In this document: positions 45,797 to 54,781 of the stretch, piece after piece
How the letters are laid out: each line of letters begins with the position of its first letter
Numbering within the stretch: position 1 is the stretch's first letter
Source of the DNA: Burkholderiales bacterium
GTDB taxonomy: Bacteria > Pseudomonadota > Gammaproteobacteria > Burkholderiales > Burkholderiaceae
Assembly (NCBI GenBank): GCA_026225235.1
Contig: JAMFSK010000095.1
Location: 1-64,000, forward strand
Direction: 5' to 3'
DNA: 64,000 nt
Made by a program: the position numbers and the translations under genes
The notes under the pieces: generated by a model
Told to the model about the DNA's origin: nothing
What the model saw: the letters and a program-made list of their open reading frames with translations, nothing else
The model's database searches: none

Positions 45797-47140
45797 ATGA
45801 TGACCTATATAAAAGGATCTACGCAGCGGCGCTTACTGGCCGCGTCGGGATTGATCAGGACGATGGTGATTTTCTCGGCCCTCTTTTCTCTGGCCGAAAC
45901 TTCAACGTTCGTCGCGGCCTCACAAAGCGCAGCACAGGCATCTGCGGGGGAGTTGGTTGCTGGCGATACGTCGATACGTCCGTTCCAATTCCACGCGTCA
46001 GACAAAGCGCTCGCCGATCTGCACCGACGAATTATCGCGACGAGGTGGCCGAGCCCGGAGCTGGTGAACGATGCGACCCAGGGTGTGCAACTGGAAACCA
46101 TGCGCAAGCTCGCCCACTACTGGGCGACGGACTACAACTGGCGACGCGTGGAGGCGAAGCTGAATGCCTTGCCGCAATATGTGACCAACATCGATGGGGT
46201 GGACATTCACTTTATCCATGTTCGTTCGAAGGAAAAAAATGCGCTGCCGATCATCATCACGCACGGATGGCCCGGTTCAATCATTGAGCAACTCAAGATC
46301 ATCGATCCGCTGACCAACCCGACGGCGCATGGCGGTGCGGCATCGGACGCCTTCGATGTCGTCATCCCCTCGTTGCCGGGATACGGGTTCTCTGGAAAGC
46401 CCACGGCCGTCGGCTGGGATCCGGCACATATCGCGCGCGCCTGGACTGTTTTGATGACTCGGCTTGGATACAAGCGGTTTGTTGCCCAGGGCGGTGATTG
46501 GGGTGATGCCGTTACCGAACAGATGGCGGTGCAAGCTCCACCGGGACTCATCGCGATCCATACCAATATGCCAGGAGCGGTGCCTCCGGAAATCGAGAAG
46601 GCACTTCAGACCGGCGGACCGGCGCCCTCCGGCCTTTCGCCTGACGAGCAATACGCTTATGGCCAGTTGGACTTCTTCTATAAACATGGCCTCTCCTATG
46701 CTGAGGAGATGACGAACCGACCCCAGACGCTGTACGCCCTTGAGGATTCGCCCGTCGGTCTCGCAGCCTGGATGCTCGATCATGATGCGCGCAGCTATGC
46801 GCTTATCGCCCGCGTCTTTGACGGGCAGCAAGAAGGCCTTACACGAGACGATGTGCTGGATAACATCACGCTCTATTGGCTCACCGGCACCGCAGTGTCG
46901 TCCGCACGGCTGTACTGGGAAAACAAGTTTGCCTTCTTTGCACCGAAGGGAATCAAAATCCCGGTGGCAGTCAGTGCGTTTCCAGACGAGCTATATCAAG
47001 CTCCCAAGAGTTGGGTCGCACAAGCCTTCCCGAACCTTCTGTACTACAACCGGTTACAGAAAGGGGGACACTTTGCCGCGTGGGAGCAACCTGTTGTTCT
47101 CTCCGAAGAGCTTCGAGCCGCATTTAGACCACTGCGTTAA
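45797..47140 (+). CDS. exported epoxide hydrolase-family protein (EHN type)
   Basis: About 447 residues. An N-terminal hydrophobic segment (TMVIFSALFSLAETSTFVAA) precedes the EHN domain (IRPFQFHASDKALADLHRRI) and an alpha/beta-hydrolase fold. The oxyanion motif is ITHGWPGSIIEQ and the nucleophile Asp lies in AQGGDWGDAVTEQ. The C-terminal His is in GGHFAAWEQP. It would open epoxides by water; a periplasmic or membrane-bound location is inferred from the signal segment. ATG 45797, with AGGAG about 11 bases ahead, replaces a longer frame from 45614. Confidence 0.92.
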   Translation: MMTYIKGSTQRRLLAASGLIRTMVIFSALFSLAETSTFVAASQSAAQASAGELVAGDTSIRPFQFHASDKALADLHRRIIATRWPSPELVNDATQGVQLETMRKLAHYWATDYNWRRVEAKLNALPQYVTNIDGVDIHFIHVRSKEKNALPIIITHGWPGSIIEQLKIIDPLTNPTAHGGAASDAFDVVIPSLPGYGFSGKPTAVGWDPAHIARAWTVLMTRLGYKRFVAQGGDWGDAVTEQMAVQAPPGLIAIHTNMPGAVPPEIEKALQTGGPAPSGLSPDEQYAYGQLDFFYKHGLSYAEEMTNRPQTLYALEDSPVGLAAWMLDHDARSYALIARVFDGQQEGLTRDDVLDNITLYWLTGTAVSSARLYWENKFAFFAPKGIKIPVAVSAFPDELYQAPKSWVAQAFPNLLYYNRLQKGGHFAAWEQPVVLSEELRAAFRPLR

Positions 47141-47209
47141 AGCGATATCGCGTGGGCGGTGTTGAAACGCGGTACCCATCTTTCCGTCTACAAGACGTGT
47201 GGAGGCGAT

Positions 47210-47611
47210 ATGTTTGCCGAACCGATCCCGTTTGGTCCTTTCAATGTGTTTGGCCCACAGGCTCGAGCAACCGCGGCAACCGAGGCGACTCGGGATGCCG
47301 TTGCGAGGTCACCCGGAATGGGCACACCCTGGGATGGGCAATGGCCGTGGAAGAATGTCGTGGTAATGGTGATCGACCGCCCAAGTCCGCTGACAGCTTT
47401 GGTGGCGTGGAGAGACTCGACCTCCTGTCGATATGGGGACCAGCTTTGGCGGGTCGGCATTGCGAGAACCAAAGGCGTATGTCCTCTAAGTGGTGTGGCA
47501 ATCGCGCCTGGCGACCCCATCTATCGGCCGGTTCCCCGAGGCGTGCGTCCGTGCAATGCGGAAGCGATGATGAGCATGTCGGCAGTGCGCTCTGCGGTAT
47601 GCCCGGTATAG
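47210..47611 (+). CDS. DUF3331 domain protein
   Basis: About 133 residues. The core, VVVMVIDRPSPLTALVAWRD then CRYGDQLWRVGIARTKGVCP LSG and GDPIYRP, matches the DUF3331 proteins found mostly in Burkholderiaceae. Conserved Cys residues in CRYGDQ and VCPLSG suggest metal binding, but no function is known to me. ATG 47210 has GGAGGCGAT directly before it. It ends at a strong terminator. Confidence 0.85.
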   Translation: MFAEPIPFGPFNVFGPQARATAATEATRDAVARSPGMGTPWDGQWPWKNVVVMVIDRPSPLTALVAWRDSTSCRYGDQLWRVGIARTKGVCPLSGVAIAPGDPIYRPVPRGVRPCNAEAMMSMSAVRSAVCPV

Positions 47612-47620
47612 AAGGAAGAA

Positions 47621-47655
47621 AGAAGCCGACCGGACCTGCGGCCCGGTCGGCTTCT
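47621..47655. terminator. strong bidirectional terminator
   Basis: AGAAGCCGACCGG (47621-47633) pairs perfectly with CCGGTCGGCTTCT (47643-47655), a 13-base stem with a 9-base loop. A-rich sequence precedes it and TCT follows, and it separates the convergent DUF3331 and receiver genes. This is the clearest terminator in the window. Confidence 0.85.
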
Positions 47656-47697
47656 CTCACGACGTAAAGGTGGATCTTGATTCGACCCGGGCTTGGC

Positions 47698-48063
47698 CTA
47701 TCGGCAGGCGTTCAGGTACGCGAACAACAGGTCTGCCTCGACGGGCTTTTCGAGAAGCTCGATCGCGCCGTTCGCCAAAGCGCGCTCACGGATCGCGGGT
47801 GTCGGGTTCGCGCAGACAAAAACGATGGGCACGGACTCGCCTAGCTCTAGTAGGCGGCTCTGCATATCGAGGCCGTCGATTTCCGGCATCTGTATGTCTG
47901 ACACCAGACACGCGACGTCCGTCAGGTCCAGCGTTTGGAGAAATGCTTTTGCGGAGTCGAACAGCCTCACCGACCACCCCATCGACCGTATCAGGCTGGC
48001 CAAGGCGATGAGCGTGGATCGATCGTCATCGATGATACATACTGTCGATTTGCTGTCCACCAC
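47698..48063 (-). CDS. receiver-only response regulator (FixJ/CheY-like)
   Basis: About 121 residues with no output domain. The acidic cluster is CIIDDDRST, the phosphorylatable Asp56 is in LVSDIQMPEIDG and Lys106 in LEKPVEA. The switch position usually held by Thr or Ser is Cys84 (VFVCANP). It starts with GTG, preceded by GGGGG. It may relay phosphate within the pathway of the giant kinase or titrate it, since no partner gene is adjacent. Confidence 0.9.
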   Translation of the reverse strand: MVDSKSTVCIIDDDRSTLIALASLIRSMGWSVRLFDSAKAFLQTLDLTDVACLVSDIQMPEIDGLDMQSRLLELGESVPIVFVCANPTPAIRERALANGAIELLEKPVEADLLFAYLNACR

Positions 48064-48715
48064 AAGCCCCCATTGGCGGTCTCACGCTATACCTTAAGGG
48101 TAAATCGTAGTCGTCGTCCAGACGGAATGTCTATCTCCCGCGTTCGCCTGCCGCGACTCCGAGAAGAAGTCTGCAGCCGGGCACGCCCGGGCGGCTTAAG
48201 GCCGTGGCGGTTCGATGTCGAACCCCATCCGTCCTGCAGGTAGAAAGGTGAGCGAGATACAGCACTGCGCTTGATTTTCGGTAAGTGGGCACTTCCCGGC
48301 GCCGGCGCCGCCCAGCCACGATAACACTGGCCGGTCGGACCCTGCGAGCGCAGCGCGCTTATTGAGCGGTACCACCAGATTGCGTTCGCCATAGGGGCAC
48401 GAGTGATGATTGCCACGGAAGCTGCCTTCGGAGTTGTTCAGGGAGTTTCCGTACTGCCCATCGGCGCAGCTCTGACGCTGGAGAAGAGCGTCTCTGGCGT
48501 GGGGGCCACGAGTCATGCTTCAACTGGCCCAATGCCTCCACAGCCACAATCACAGTTTATGTGCCGTGGTTTTTTAAAGAAGCCCTAGCTGTGACGGTTT
48601 CGGGACATTTCCAACTCATTTCCGGCCATCATGTCTAGATCCTTAGGATTTTCTTTTGATTAAAAGCGTGAACCACACCTTCTACCGGTTCGTTAGCCGG
48701 CCCGTATCAAAAGGG
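48064..48715. other. long gap with one unassigned frame
   Basis: About 650 bases with no recognised gene. A minus-strand frame at 48196-48516 (106 codons) has a protein-like C-terminal half (CPYGERNLVVPLNKR, then CCISLTFLPAGRMGFDIEPP), but no family or ribosome site could be named. It may be a remnant. Upstream promoters of the receiver gene must also be here. Confidence 0.35.
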
Positions 48716-49015
48716 TCAAAGATGCAACCTGATCTTTTCTGCAAAGGCACGTATGACCGGTTCATTGCGCGTAAGGAACATCCACTGACCCACGCGCGTC
48801 GGAACGACCAGGCCCGCCTCGACCAGTGCCGCAACGTGTGCCGATATGGTCGATTGAGAAAGGCCGCTTCGTGCAAGGATGGCACTTGACGGCACGCCGT
48901 GACCCAAATCGGCGTGGGTCCGCCCGAATATTTTCTCGGGCGTCTTCAGCCACGTCAGGATCTGGCGGCGGAAGGGGTTAGCGAGAGCCTTATGAATCAA
49001 ATTCTCGTCGATCAT
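48716..49015 (-). CDS. ArsR-like winged-helix regulator
   Basis: About 99 residues from ATG 49015; an ATG at 49045 would add ten residues. ENLIHKALANPFRRQILTWL opens the winged helix, and the recognition helix is RSGLSQSTISAHVAALVEAG followed by the wing LVVPTRVGQWMFLTRN. There are no Cys pairs for metal binding. It lies 125 bases downstream of the acetolactate synthase-like gene on the same strand. Confidence 0.85.
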   Translation of the reverse strand: MIDENLIHKALANPFRRQILTWLKTPEKIFGRTHADLGHGVPSSAILARSGLSQSTISAHVAALVEAGLVVPTRVGQWMFLTRNEPVIRAFAEKIRLHL

Positions 49016-49140
49016 AAATTTTGAGAGCCCCGTGGTGAAGGCCACGCAGGCGAGAGGGAAGGGTGACGACGAAGCGCCCGGTTTGCAAAGCTTCGCGCTG
49101 CCGATCGCTTGGCTCCTCGCAACGCCGAAGCGCTTTGTTG

Positions 49141-51006
49141 CTAGAACATGTCTGCAGCCTGCTTGCGCCCGACAATTTCGGCCTCCGTTTCTTGCCCTAA
49201 TCGAGAGGGGATGAAGGGGCCCGTATTCATATTCGCGTAGCTTTGGCCCGGACCCACAATGGGAAACACATCGGCGTTGTCGTCGATCATGACCTCGAGA
49301 AGCGCCGGCCCATCGAATTCGACGAAAGCCTTCAGCAAGGGTTCGAGTTCACCCGCCGTTTCGACGCGATGCGCGAATTCAAACCCGTCTGCCTGCGCCG
49401 CCATCACGAAGTTTTTGCGGTGAAGAGACTTGTCGCTGACAAACATTCTCCCCTCGTAAAAGAGGCGCTGCCACTGGCGAATCATTCCATCGCCACGATT
49501 GTTGAGCAACAGCACCTTGACGGGGATACCGTACGTACTTGCCGTTTCCAGCTCGCCGACATTCATGCGGATGCTGCCGTCACCGTCGATGTCGATCACC
49601 AGAGCATCCGGCCGGGCCAGTTGCGCACCAATGGCCGCAGGCAATCCGAAGCCCATGGTTCCCATACTGCCCGACGTCAGAAAGCTCCGCGGCTCCGCGA
49701 ACTCAAAGAACTGAGCCACCCACATCTGATGCTGCCCCACACCCGTACTGATGATTGCCCGGCCGCCGGTGATGTCGTTGAGCTTTTCAATCACAAATTG
49801 CGGCTGAATCGCGGGGTTGTTTCGATCGTAGTTCATCCCGTACGTTCGCTTGAGCTCCATGACACGCCCAATCCACTCTGAAGGCGCGTGCTGGACAAAC
49901 GTATGCGCCATCAAACTCAGCAACGTGTCTCTGGCATCGCCCACGTGACTCCAGTGGGCGCGTTTGATCTTGTTGATCTCGACCTCGTCGATATCGATGT
50001 GCGCGACAAATCTGGCGTTGGGCGCGAATAAATCGGGTCGCCCCCCCGCGACTCGATCGTCGAATCGGGCGCCCACCGCGATAAGAAAATCGCAGTCTTC
50101 GACCGCATAGTTCGCGCAGGCGGTTCCGTGCATGCCCAACATGCCCAGATTGAGTTCGTGTTTCGTCGGGATGGCGCCAAGCCCCATGAGCGTTGTGACG
50201 ATGGGAATCCTGTAGCGCTCGGAAAAAGCCCGCAGCTCGGGTGCGGCATGGGCCGTGATCACGCCGCCGCCCACATAGAGCAGCGGCCGCTTGCTCTGCC
50301 GCAGAAGGTCAAAGAATTCCGTGCGTTTTGCCTTTTCGAGGCGTGCGCCTTTCGCCACCATGCGAAGGCGATCCGAATAGCCGCGAAAATTCAGCGTACC
50401 TTGCCCGTGATACGTGCCCGTCCAGTTCTGAATGTCTTTCGGCACGTCCACCACAACCGGCCCCGGTCGGCCTGTGCGCGCGATCTCGAAGGCGGTGCGC
50501 AGGGTCTGCTCGAGCTTCGTCGGGTCAGTCACGAGAAACACCTGCTTTGCGCACGCCGACATGATGTTGAACACGGGCGCTTCCTGAAACGCGTCGCTGC
50601 CGATCGCGGCACGCGGTACTTGTCCGCAGATGAGAACCACGGGGATCGAGTCGCCGTTGCAGTCCGCAATGGGGGTAACCGCATTCGTTGCGCCCGGTCC
50701 CGACGTCACCATGAACACGCCGACTTTCCCGCTGGCCCGCGCATACCCGGCAGCCATAAAGCCCGCCGCCTGTTCATTGGCCGGCACGACGAATTTGATT
50801 TGGCGCTCCGGGTGGGCCTCGTGCATTTCGTTGAAACGAAACACGGCATCGTAGGTCGGCAAAATCGCACCGCCGCTGTATCCGAACAGGGTGTCGACGC
50901 CTTGTTCGGCAAGTACGCGCAAGATGATGTCGGCGCCAGAGAGTACTTCGCTCGTCGTCGAGGGTGTGAAGTCGAGTTGCGATGCAACGTTCGGGTTTTG
51001 GGTCAT
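49141..51006 (-). CDS. acetolactate synthase large subunit-like ThDP enzyme
   Basis: About 621 residues. The N-terminal ThDP PYR domain has the catalytic Glu in VPANEQAAGFMAAGYARASG. The central FAD/Rossmann-like domain follows, and the PP domain has DIDGDGSIRMNVGELETASTYGIPVKVLLLNN, the Mg/ThDP motif. GQHQMWVAQFFEFAEPRSFL and SMGTMGFGLPAAIGAQLA are the usual AHAS marks. It would condense pyruvate to acetolactate (or 2-ketobutyrate analogues). No small regulatory subunit (ilvH/ilvN) is adjacent, unlike the biosynthetic operon, so it may be a second or specialised enzyme. Confidence 0.93.
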   Translation of the reverse strand: MTQNPNVASQLDFTPSTTSEVLSGADIILRVLAEQGVDTLFGYSGGAILPTYDAVFRFNEMHEAHPERQIKFVVPANEQAAGFMAAGYARASGKVGVFMVTSGPGATNAVTPIADCNGDSIPVVLICGQVPRAAIGSDAFQEAPVFNIMSACAKQVFLVTDPTKLEQTLRTAFEIARTGRPGPVVVDVPKDIQNWTGTYHGQGTLNFRGYSDRLRMVAKGARLEKAKRTEFFDLLRQSKRPLLYVGGGVITAHAAPELRAFSERYRIPIVTTLMGLGAIPTKHELNLGMLGMHGTACANYAVEDCDFLIAVGARFDDRVAGGRPDLFAPNARFVAHIDIDEVEINKIKRAHWSHVGDARDTLLSLMAHTFVQHAPSEWIGRVMELKRTYGMNYDRNNPAIQPQFVIEKLNDITGGRAIISTGVGQHQMWVAQFFEFAEPRSFLTSGSMGTMGFGLPAAIGAQLARPDALVIDIDGDGSIRMNVGELETASTYGIPVKVLLLNNRGDGMIRQWQRLFYEGRMFVSDKSLHRKNFVMAAQADGFEFAHRVETAGELEPLLKAFVEFDGPALLEVMIDDNADVFPIVGPGQSYANMNTGPFIPSRLGQETEAEIVGRKQAADMF

Positions 51007-51356
51007 GGCTGGCTCGCGAGGAAACCGGCGCTGACAGCGTCAGCGTCCAAAATAAGGGAGGCGATTTCCCTTCCAACTCGAGAACAGCTTATGTTCGACA
51101 CCAGCTATGGGCGATTGCTACGGCGGGTTCTCCGTCCGCGGCGCGGTCCACCTAGCACGTCGTTGATGTGCTTCTGGAAGAATTGTGAAGGTGCTCGTCA
51201 TCATTCTGCCAAGGAATGCGTTAGCGCGACCCCCAAGGTAGGTCATCCGCGGGCCAAAACCGGCAGCATCTGGGCCAAGCCGATCACGGCCCGATTTCAG
51301 CTGTGTCACAACGAGGCGAGACCGCGTGCGGCCGGCCGGGCCGCGTTGCTTTGGCG
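51007..51356. other. non-coding gap
   Basis: About 350 bases upstream of the acetolactate synthase-like gene. It must contain its promoter. Long frames on the plus strand continue from the antisense of the synthase and are not credible genes. Nothing else is seen. Confidence 0.4.
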
Positions 51357-51935
51357 CTAGTTGCGGGGTCTCAACAAGGTGTTGCGAATGTTTTCGGCAA
51401 GACCTTCACCAAGATCCTCCCTCACCAGGCCCAAGGCCAGACGGATGGCGTCACTCACGCCGCCCGACGAATAGAGATTGCCGTCCTTGAGGTAACTGAG
51501 ATTGCTCATGACCTGTACCAACGGATACTCAGTCGCGAGACGATGGGCATCGTTACGGTGGGTCGTCAGGCAGCGGTGGTCGGCAAGACCGCTACGCGCG
51601 AGAAAAAAGGCGCCGTTGGACACGGACACGAGCCTTCGCCCTTTGCGCCCCATCGCGCTGAGCCAATCCACGAGTTCGCGCTGCTCGAGCCCCGTGGCAA
51701 TGACGGGGGAGCCCGGCACCACGACGATATCGAAAGCCGTGTGCATGTCCAGCAGGCAGTCTGTCGTCCCCACCGACGTGCCGTTCGAGCATACGACTGC
51801 CCCGGGGCACGGCCCGACCAGATGTTGTTCGTAGAAGGTTCGGCCGTACAGACGGTTCGCTTCGTGAAAGACATCCATCGGACCGGCCACTTCGAGCAGT
51901 CGAAATCCCGCGTATAGCATCATCGCAACATGCAT
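51357..51935 (-). CDS. DJ-1/PfpI domain protein without HTH
   Basis: About 192 residues, corresponding to the N-terminal half of a GlxA-type regulator but with no AraC HTH. MLYAGFRLLEVAGPMDVFHE and HLVGPCPGAVVCSNGTSVG match the family. The nucleophile elbow reads RLVSVSNGAFFLARSG, with Ser106 where the active ones have Cys. It may be a non-catalytic ligand-binding protein. Divergent from the GlxA-type regulator at 52336, which has the full domain set, suggesting a split or duplicated pair. Confidence 0.85.
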   Translation of the reverse strand: MHVAMMLYAGFRLLEVAGPMDVFHEANRLYGRTFYEQHLVGPCPGAVVCSNGTSVGTTDCLLDMHTAFDIVVVPGSPVIATGLEQRELVDWLSAMGRKGRRLVSVSNGAFFLARSGLADHRCLTTHRNDAHRLATEYPLVQVMSNLSYLKDGNLYSSGGVSDAIRLALGLVREDLGEGLAENIRNTLLRPRN

Positions 51936-52335
51936 GCGTCATTATTCCTCTGAGTCCGAATTTCCCAGGTGTGGCTGGCATCGTCCCCACCACATTCACG
52001 AGACAAAGTTTAGTTAACCGGTATGGCGGCGCAAACCCGTGGATGGCTCCGTAGCCGGCCAATCAACGTAGGATTTGGGCCACCAGACGAGTCCGGCACT
52101 GCCGCGCTGCTTCGCATTTGAAAATCGGATTCAAATGGGCACCGTTCCGGACTCGCCCTTCTTGCAGAAGCGCAAAAGACATTTGCCGGATATGGCGTCC
52201 TTGTTTTCAGGCGATTGCGGTAACCTAGGCGGCCGCCTGCAGACAGAGCTTTGCGGGACAGGTCCACTTGCTTGGCTTAAAGCGCCGATCGCCGGTATGA
52301 ATGGAAATGGGCTCATTTTTTAAAGAGGTCATGGC
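51936..52335. other. non-coding divergent promoter region
   Basis: About 400 bases between the DJ-1 protein gene and the GlxA-type gene. I saw no gene and no palindrome convincing enough to list. Confidence 0.4.
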
Positions 52336-53361
52336 ATGAAAGTCGCCATTGTTGTCTTCGATGGTGTGCAGGCGCTCGACGTTGCGGGCCCGCTCGACGT
52401 GTTCGCTGAAGCCAACACCTTTCTCCGCGAAGACCAGGCCTATGAAGTTGTCCTCGTGGGGCCCCGATCGGGTGCCGTGACCTGTTCGAACGGGATGCAA
52501 CTCTCGGTGCCTTTCGGTTACGCGGATCTTGCCGCTCGGTGGGACCTGCTCCTGGTCGCCGGTGGTCCGCAGTTGCCCGATGCCCGCCCTTCAGGGGAAT
52601 TCCTGGCGTGGTTGCAAAATCAAGCGCGTGACGCGGTGCGCTTTGGTTCTGTTTGCAATGGCGCGTTCGTGCTTGCGCACGCTGGGTTGCTCGATGGCAA
52701 GGAAGTGACGACTCACTGGGCCGACGCGAGCCGTCTTGCCGACGAATTTCCGCAGGTGTCTGTCCAGCCCGACAAGATCTTCGTGCGCGACGGGAGGCTC
52801 TTCACCTCCGCAGGTGTAACAGCGGGCATCGATCTTTGCTTGTCGCTGGTTGCTGACGACTGGGGACATGAACTGGCGGTGCGCGTCGCCAAGCGTCTCG
52901 TCGTCTATATTCAACGGGAAGGCGGCCAGTCTCAGTACAGCCCGTATATCGGAACGGGGAAGGACGAGGATCCGATCATCGGGAAAGTACACCGATATGT
53001 GACTGAGCACATCTCGGATCCGCTGTCGATTGAACAGCTCGCGAGCGCAGTGTCAGTGAGCCGTCGGACGTTCTCGAGACTCTTTTCGAAGTATGCAAAG
53101 GTGACGCCTTCTGCTTTTGTCGAGCAGGTCCGCGTCGATACGGCGAGGAAGTTGCTCGAAGACACGGACTCGCCGCTCAAGACCGTGGCATTCAAATGTG
53201 GCTTTCACAGTGCGACGCAGATGCGCACCACCTTCTCTCGCCGTCTCAACGTGACACCGAAGCAATATCGGCAACGATTCCGCGGCGACGCGGACGTGCA
53301 GCCGGGAATGCCCCGCGGCGACGACGAACGAATCGTTTATCAAGGAGTGGGCCAGTCGTGA
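52336..53361 (+). CDS. GlxA-family AraC regulator, paralogue B
   Basis: About 341 residues. The DJ-1/PfpI domain (MKVAIVVFDGVQALDVAGPL, elbow RFGSVCNGAFVLAHAG) is followed by the AraC HTHs VSVSRRTFSRLFSKYAKVTP and LKTVAFKCGFHSATQMRTTF. The DNA-binding part differs from that of the 31258-32310 gene by only a few residues. The stop overlaps the GTG of the following DNA glycosylase gene. Inferred targets may be shared with paralogue A. Confidence 0.93.
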   Translation: MKVAIVVFDGVQALDVAGPLDVFAEANTFLREDQAYEVVLVGPRSGAVTCSNGMQLSVPFGYADLAARWDLLLVAGGPQLPDARPSGEFLAWLQNQARDAVRFGSVCNGAFVLAHAGLLDGKEVTTHWADASRLADEFPQVSVQPDKIFVRDGRLFTSAGVTAGIDLCLSLVADDWGHELAVRVAKRLVVYIQREGGQSQYSPYIGTGKDEDPIIGKVHRYVTEHISDPLSIEQLASAVSVSRRTFSRLFSKYAKVTPSAFVEQVRVDTARKLLEDTDSPLKTVAFKCGFHSATQMRTTFSRRLNVTPKQYRQRFRGDADVQPGMPRGDDERIVYQGVGQS

Positions 53362-53888
53362 CCGACATGGGTGCCGTTCCATCTCTTCCGGACATCCTTG
53401 AACCCGGTCTGTCCTTGGTATTTTGCGGGATCAATCCGGGTATCCGTGCGGCATCGACGGGGTGCCATTTTGCGGGCAGGAACAACCGGTTTTGGAGTGT
53501 GGTTCATCTTGCGGGTTTCACGCCCGAACCTCTCCGTCCTGAAGACGACTATTCGCTTCTTCAGTATGGCTACGGCCTCACAGCAGTCGTGCCGCGGCCG
53601 ACAGCGCGCGCCGATCAGTTGCCCCGGTCGGAGATTGAAGCGGTCGGGGCTGACTTCGAGAAGAAGATTGAGCGGTACGCGCCGCGCTATGTCGCCTTCC
53701 TCGGGAAAATGGCGCTTGCCGCCATGTCGGGCACTCGCAATATCGAGTGGGGTCTACAGCCAAAGCCTTTCGGTGGGGCGCGCGTATGGGTGTTGCCCAA
53801 TCCAAGTGGATTGAACCGGGGATTCAGCCTGGCTTCATTGGTGACGGCCTATCGGGAAGCTCGACTGGCCGTGGGATCGACGCCCTGA
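53358..53888 (+). CDS. mug: G/U mismatch-specific DNA glycosylase (Mug)
   Basis: About 176 residues. The active-site motif is LVFCGINPGIRAASTGCHFA GRNNRFW, with GINPG and the Asn as in E. coli Mug, and the second motif is VWVLPNPSGLNRGFS. It would excise uracil or ethenocytosine opposite G. The GTG start at 53358 overlaps the regulator stop in GTGA, with AAGGAG 10 bases ahead, so translation is coupled. The 3' end overlaps the convergent LysR gene by 40 bases. Confidence 0.93.
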   Translation: MTDMGAVPSLPDILEPGLSLVFCGINPGIRAASTGCHFAGRNNRFWSVVHLAGFTPEPLRPEDDYSLLQYGYGLTAVVPRPTARADQLPRSEIEAVGADFEKKIERYAPRYVAFLGKMALAAMSGTRNIEWGLQPKPFGGARVWVLPNPSGLNRGFSLASLVTAYREARLAVGSTP

Positions 53889-54781
53889 AGATGTGCGTTT
53901 TCCCGAAGCGTCCCGGTGACAAACTCCACGAAAGCGCGAATCTTGCCGCTGGCACCGCGCCGCTCGACATGGAGCAAGCTCACCGGTGTTGACTCCGGCT
54001 CGAATGACGTGAGGATGGGCTGAAGTTTGGCTTCGAGTACCTCAGGCGCCGCCTGATAGGACAACAATTGCGTTATCCCCACCCCGTCGACGGCCGCGAG
54101 AACCGCAGCGGGAGTCAGATCAACCACCATCCGGGGCCGAAGTCTGACGGGGAGCCTCGCCCCATTGTCGTTGAACACCCACTCAACTGGGAGCGAGACT
54201 CCGGTGAGCGACACGCAATGGTGATGGGTCAGCTCCCGGGGGTGAACAGGTTCCCCATGCAGGGCAAGATAAGCCGGCGAAGCGAAGGTCTGACGCCGCA
54301 CAAAACCCAATGGAACCGCGAACGTTGACGAGTCGCCGAGGTGCCCGATGCGAATCGCGATATCCACGCCATCTTCAAGCAGTCGTGTAGTGCGATCACC
54401 ATAGACGGCATGGATGCAGACATCCGGATAGCGGAGGACAAACGCGTTGACCAGTGGAGCGACAAATCGCTGGCCGAACAAGACCGGCGCGGAGATAGTC
54501 AACGTGCCCACCGGGTTCATCTGGTCCGCCGCGATGTTCGCTTCCGCGTCGGTGATTGCGTCCAATACCTTGCGGCAGGCCTCGAGATAGGTCAAACCCG
54601 CATCCGTCGCCCGAACCGTACGCGTCGTTCGCACAAGCAACTGTGCGCCGATGCGCGCCTCAAGTGAATTGACGGCCCGCGAGACCCCGGCGGTTGACAG
54701 TCCGATCTTGCCCGACGCGGCCGTGAAGCTGCCTTGATCGACGACAGCGACAAAAACCTCCATCTCGCGCAACTTATCCAT
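53849..54781 (-). CDS. LysR-family regulator
   Basis: About 310 residues. The HTH is MEVFVAVVDQGSFTAASGKI then GVSRAVNSLEARIGAQLLVR TTR. The co-inducer domain includes VGTLTISAPVLFGQRFVAPL and GVDIAIRIGHLGDS, the CrgA/AaeR-like group. ATG 54781 is used. It is divergent from the efflux operon at 55212, so it probably controls that operon. Confidence 0.93.
   Translation of the reverse strand: MDKLREMEVFVAVVDQGSFTAASGKIGLSTAGVSRAVNSLEARIGAQLLVRTTRTVRATDAGLTYLEACRKVLDAITDAEANIAADQMNPVGTLTISAPVLFGQRFVAPLVNAFVLRYPDVCIHAVYGDRTTRLLEDGVDIAIRIGHLGDSSTFAVPLGFVRRQTFASPAYLALHGEPVHPRELTHHHCVSLTGVSLPVEWVFNDNGARLPVRLRPRMVVDLTPAAVLAAVDGVGITQLLSYQAAPEVLEAKLQPILTSFEPESTPVSLLHVERRGASGKIRAFVEFVTGTLRENAHLQGVDPTASRASR

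Noticed and set aside
50128-51360. 410-codon plus-strand frame
   Set aside because: Antisense to the acetolactate synthase-like gene, whose catalytic motifs are all intact; the plus-strand translation is rich in Arg and His and matches nothing known.
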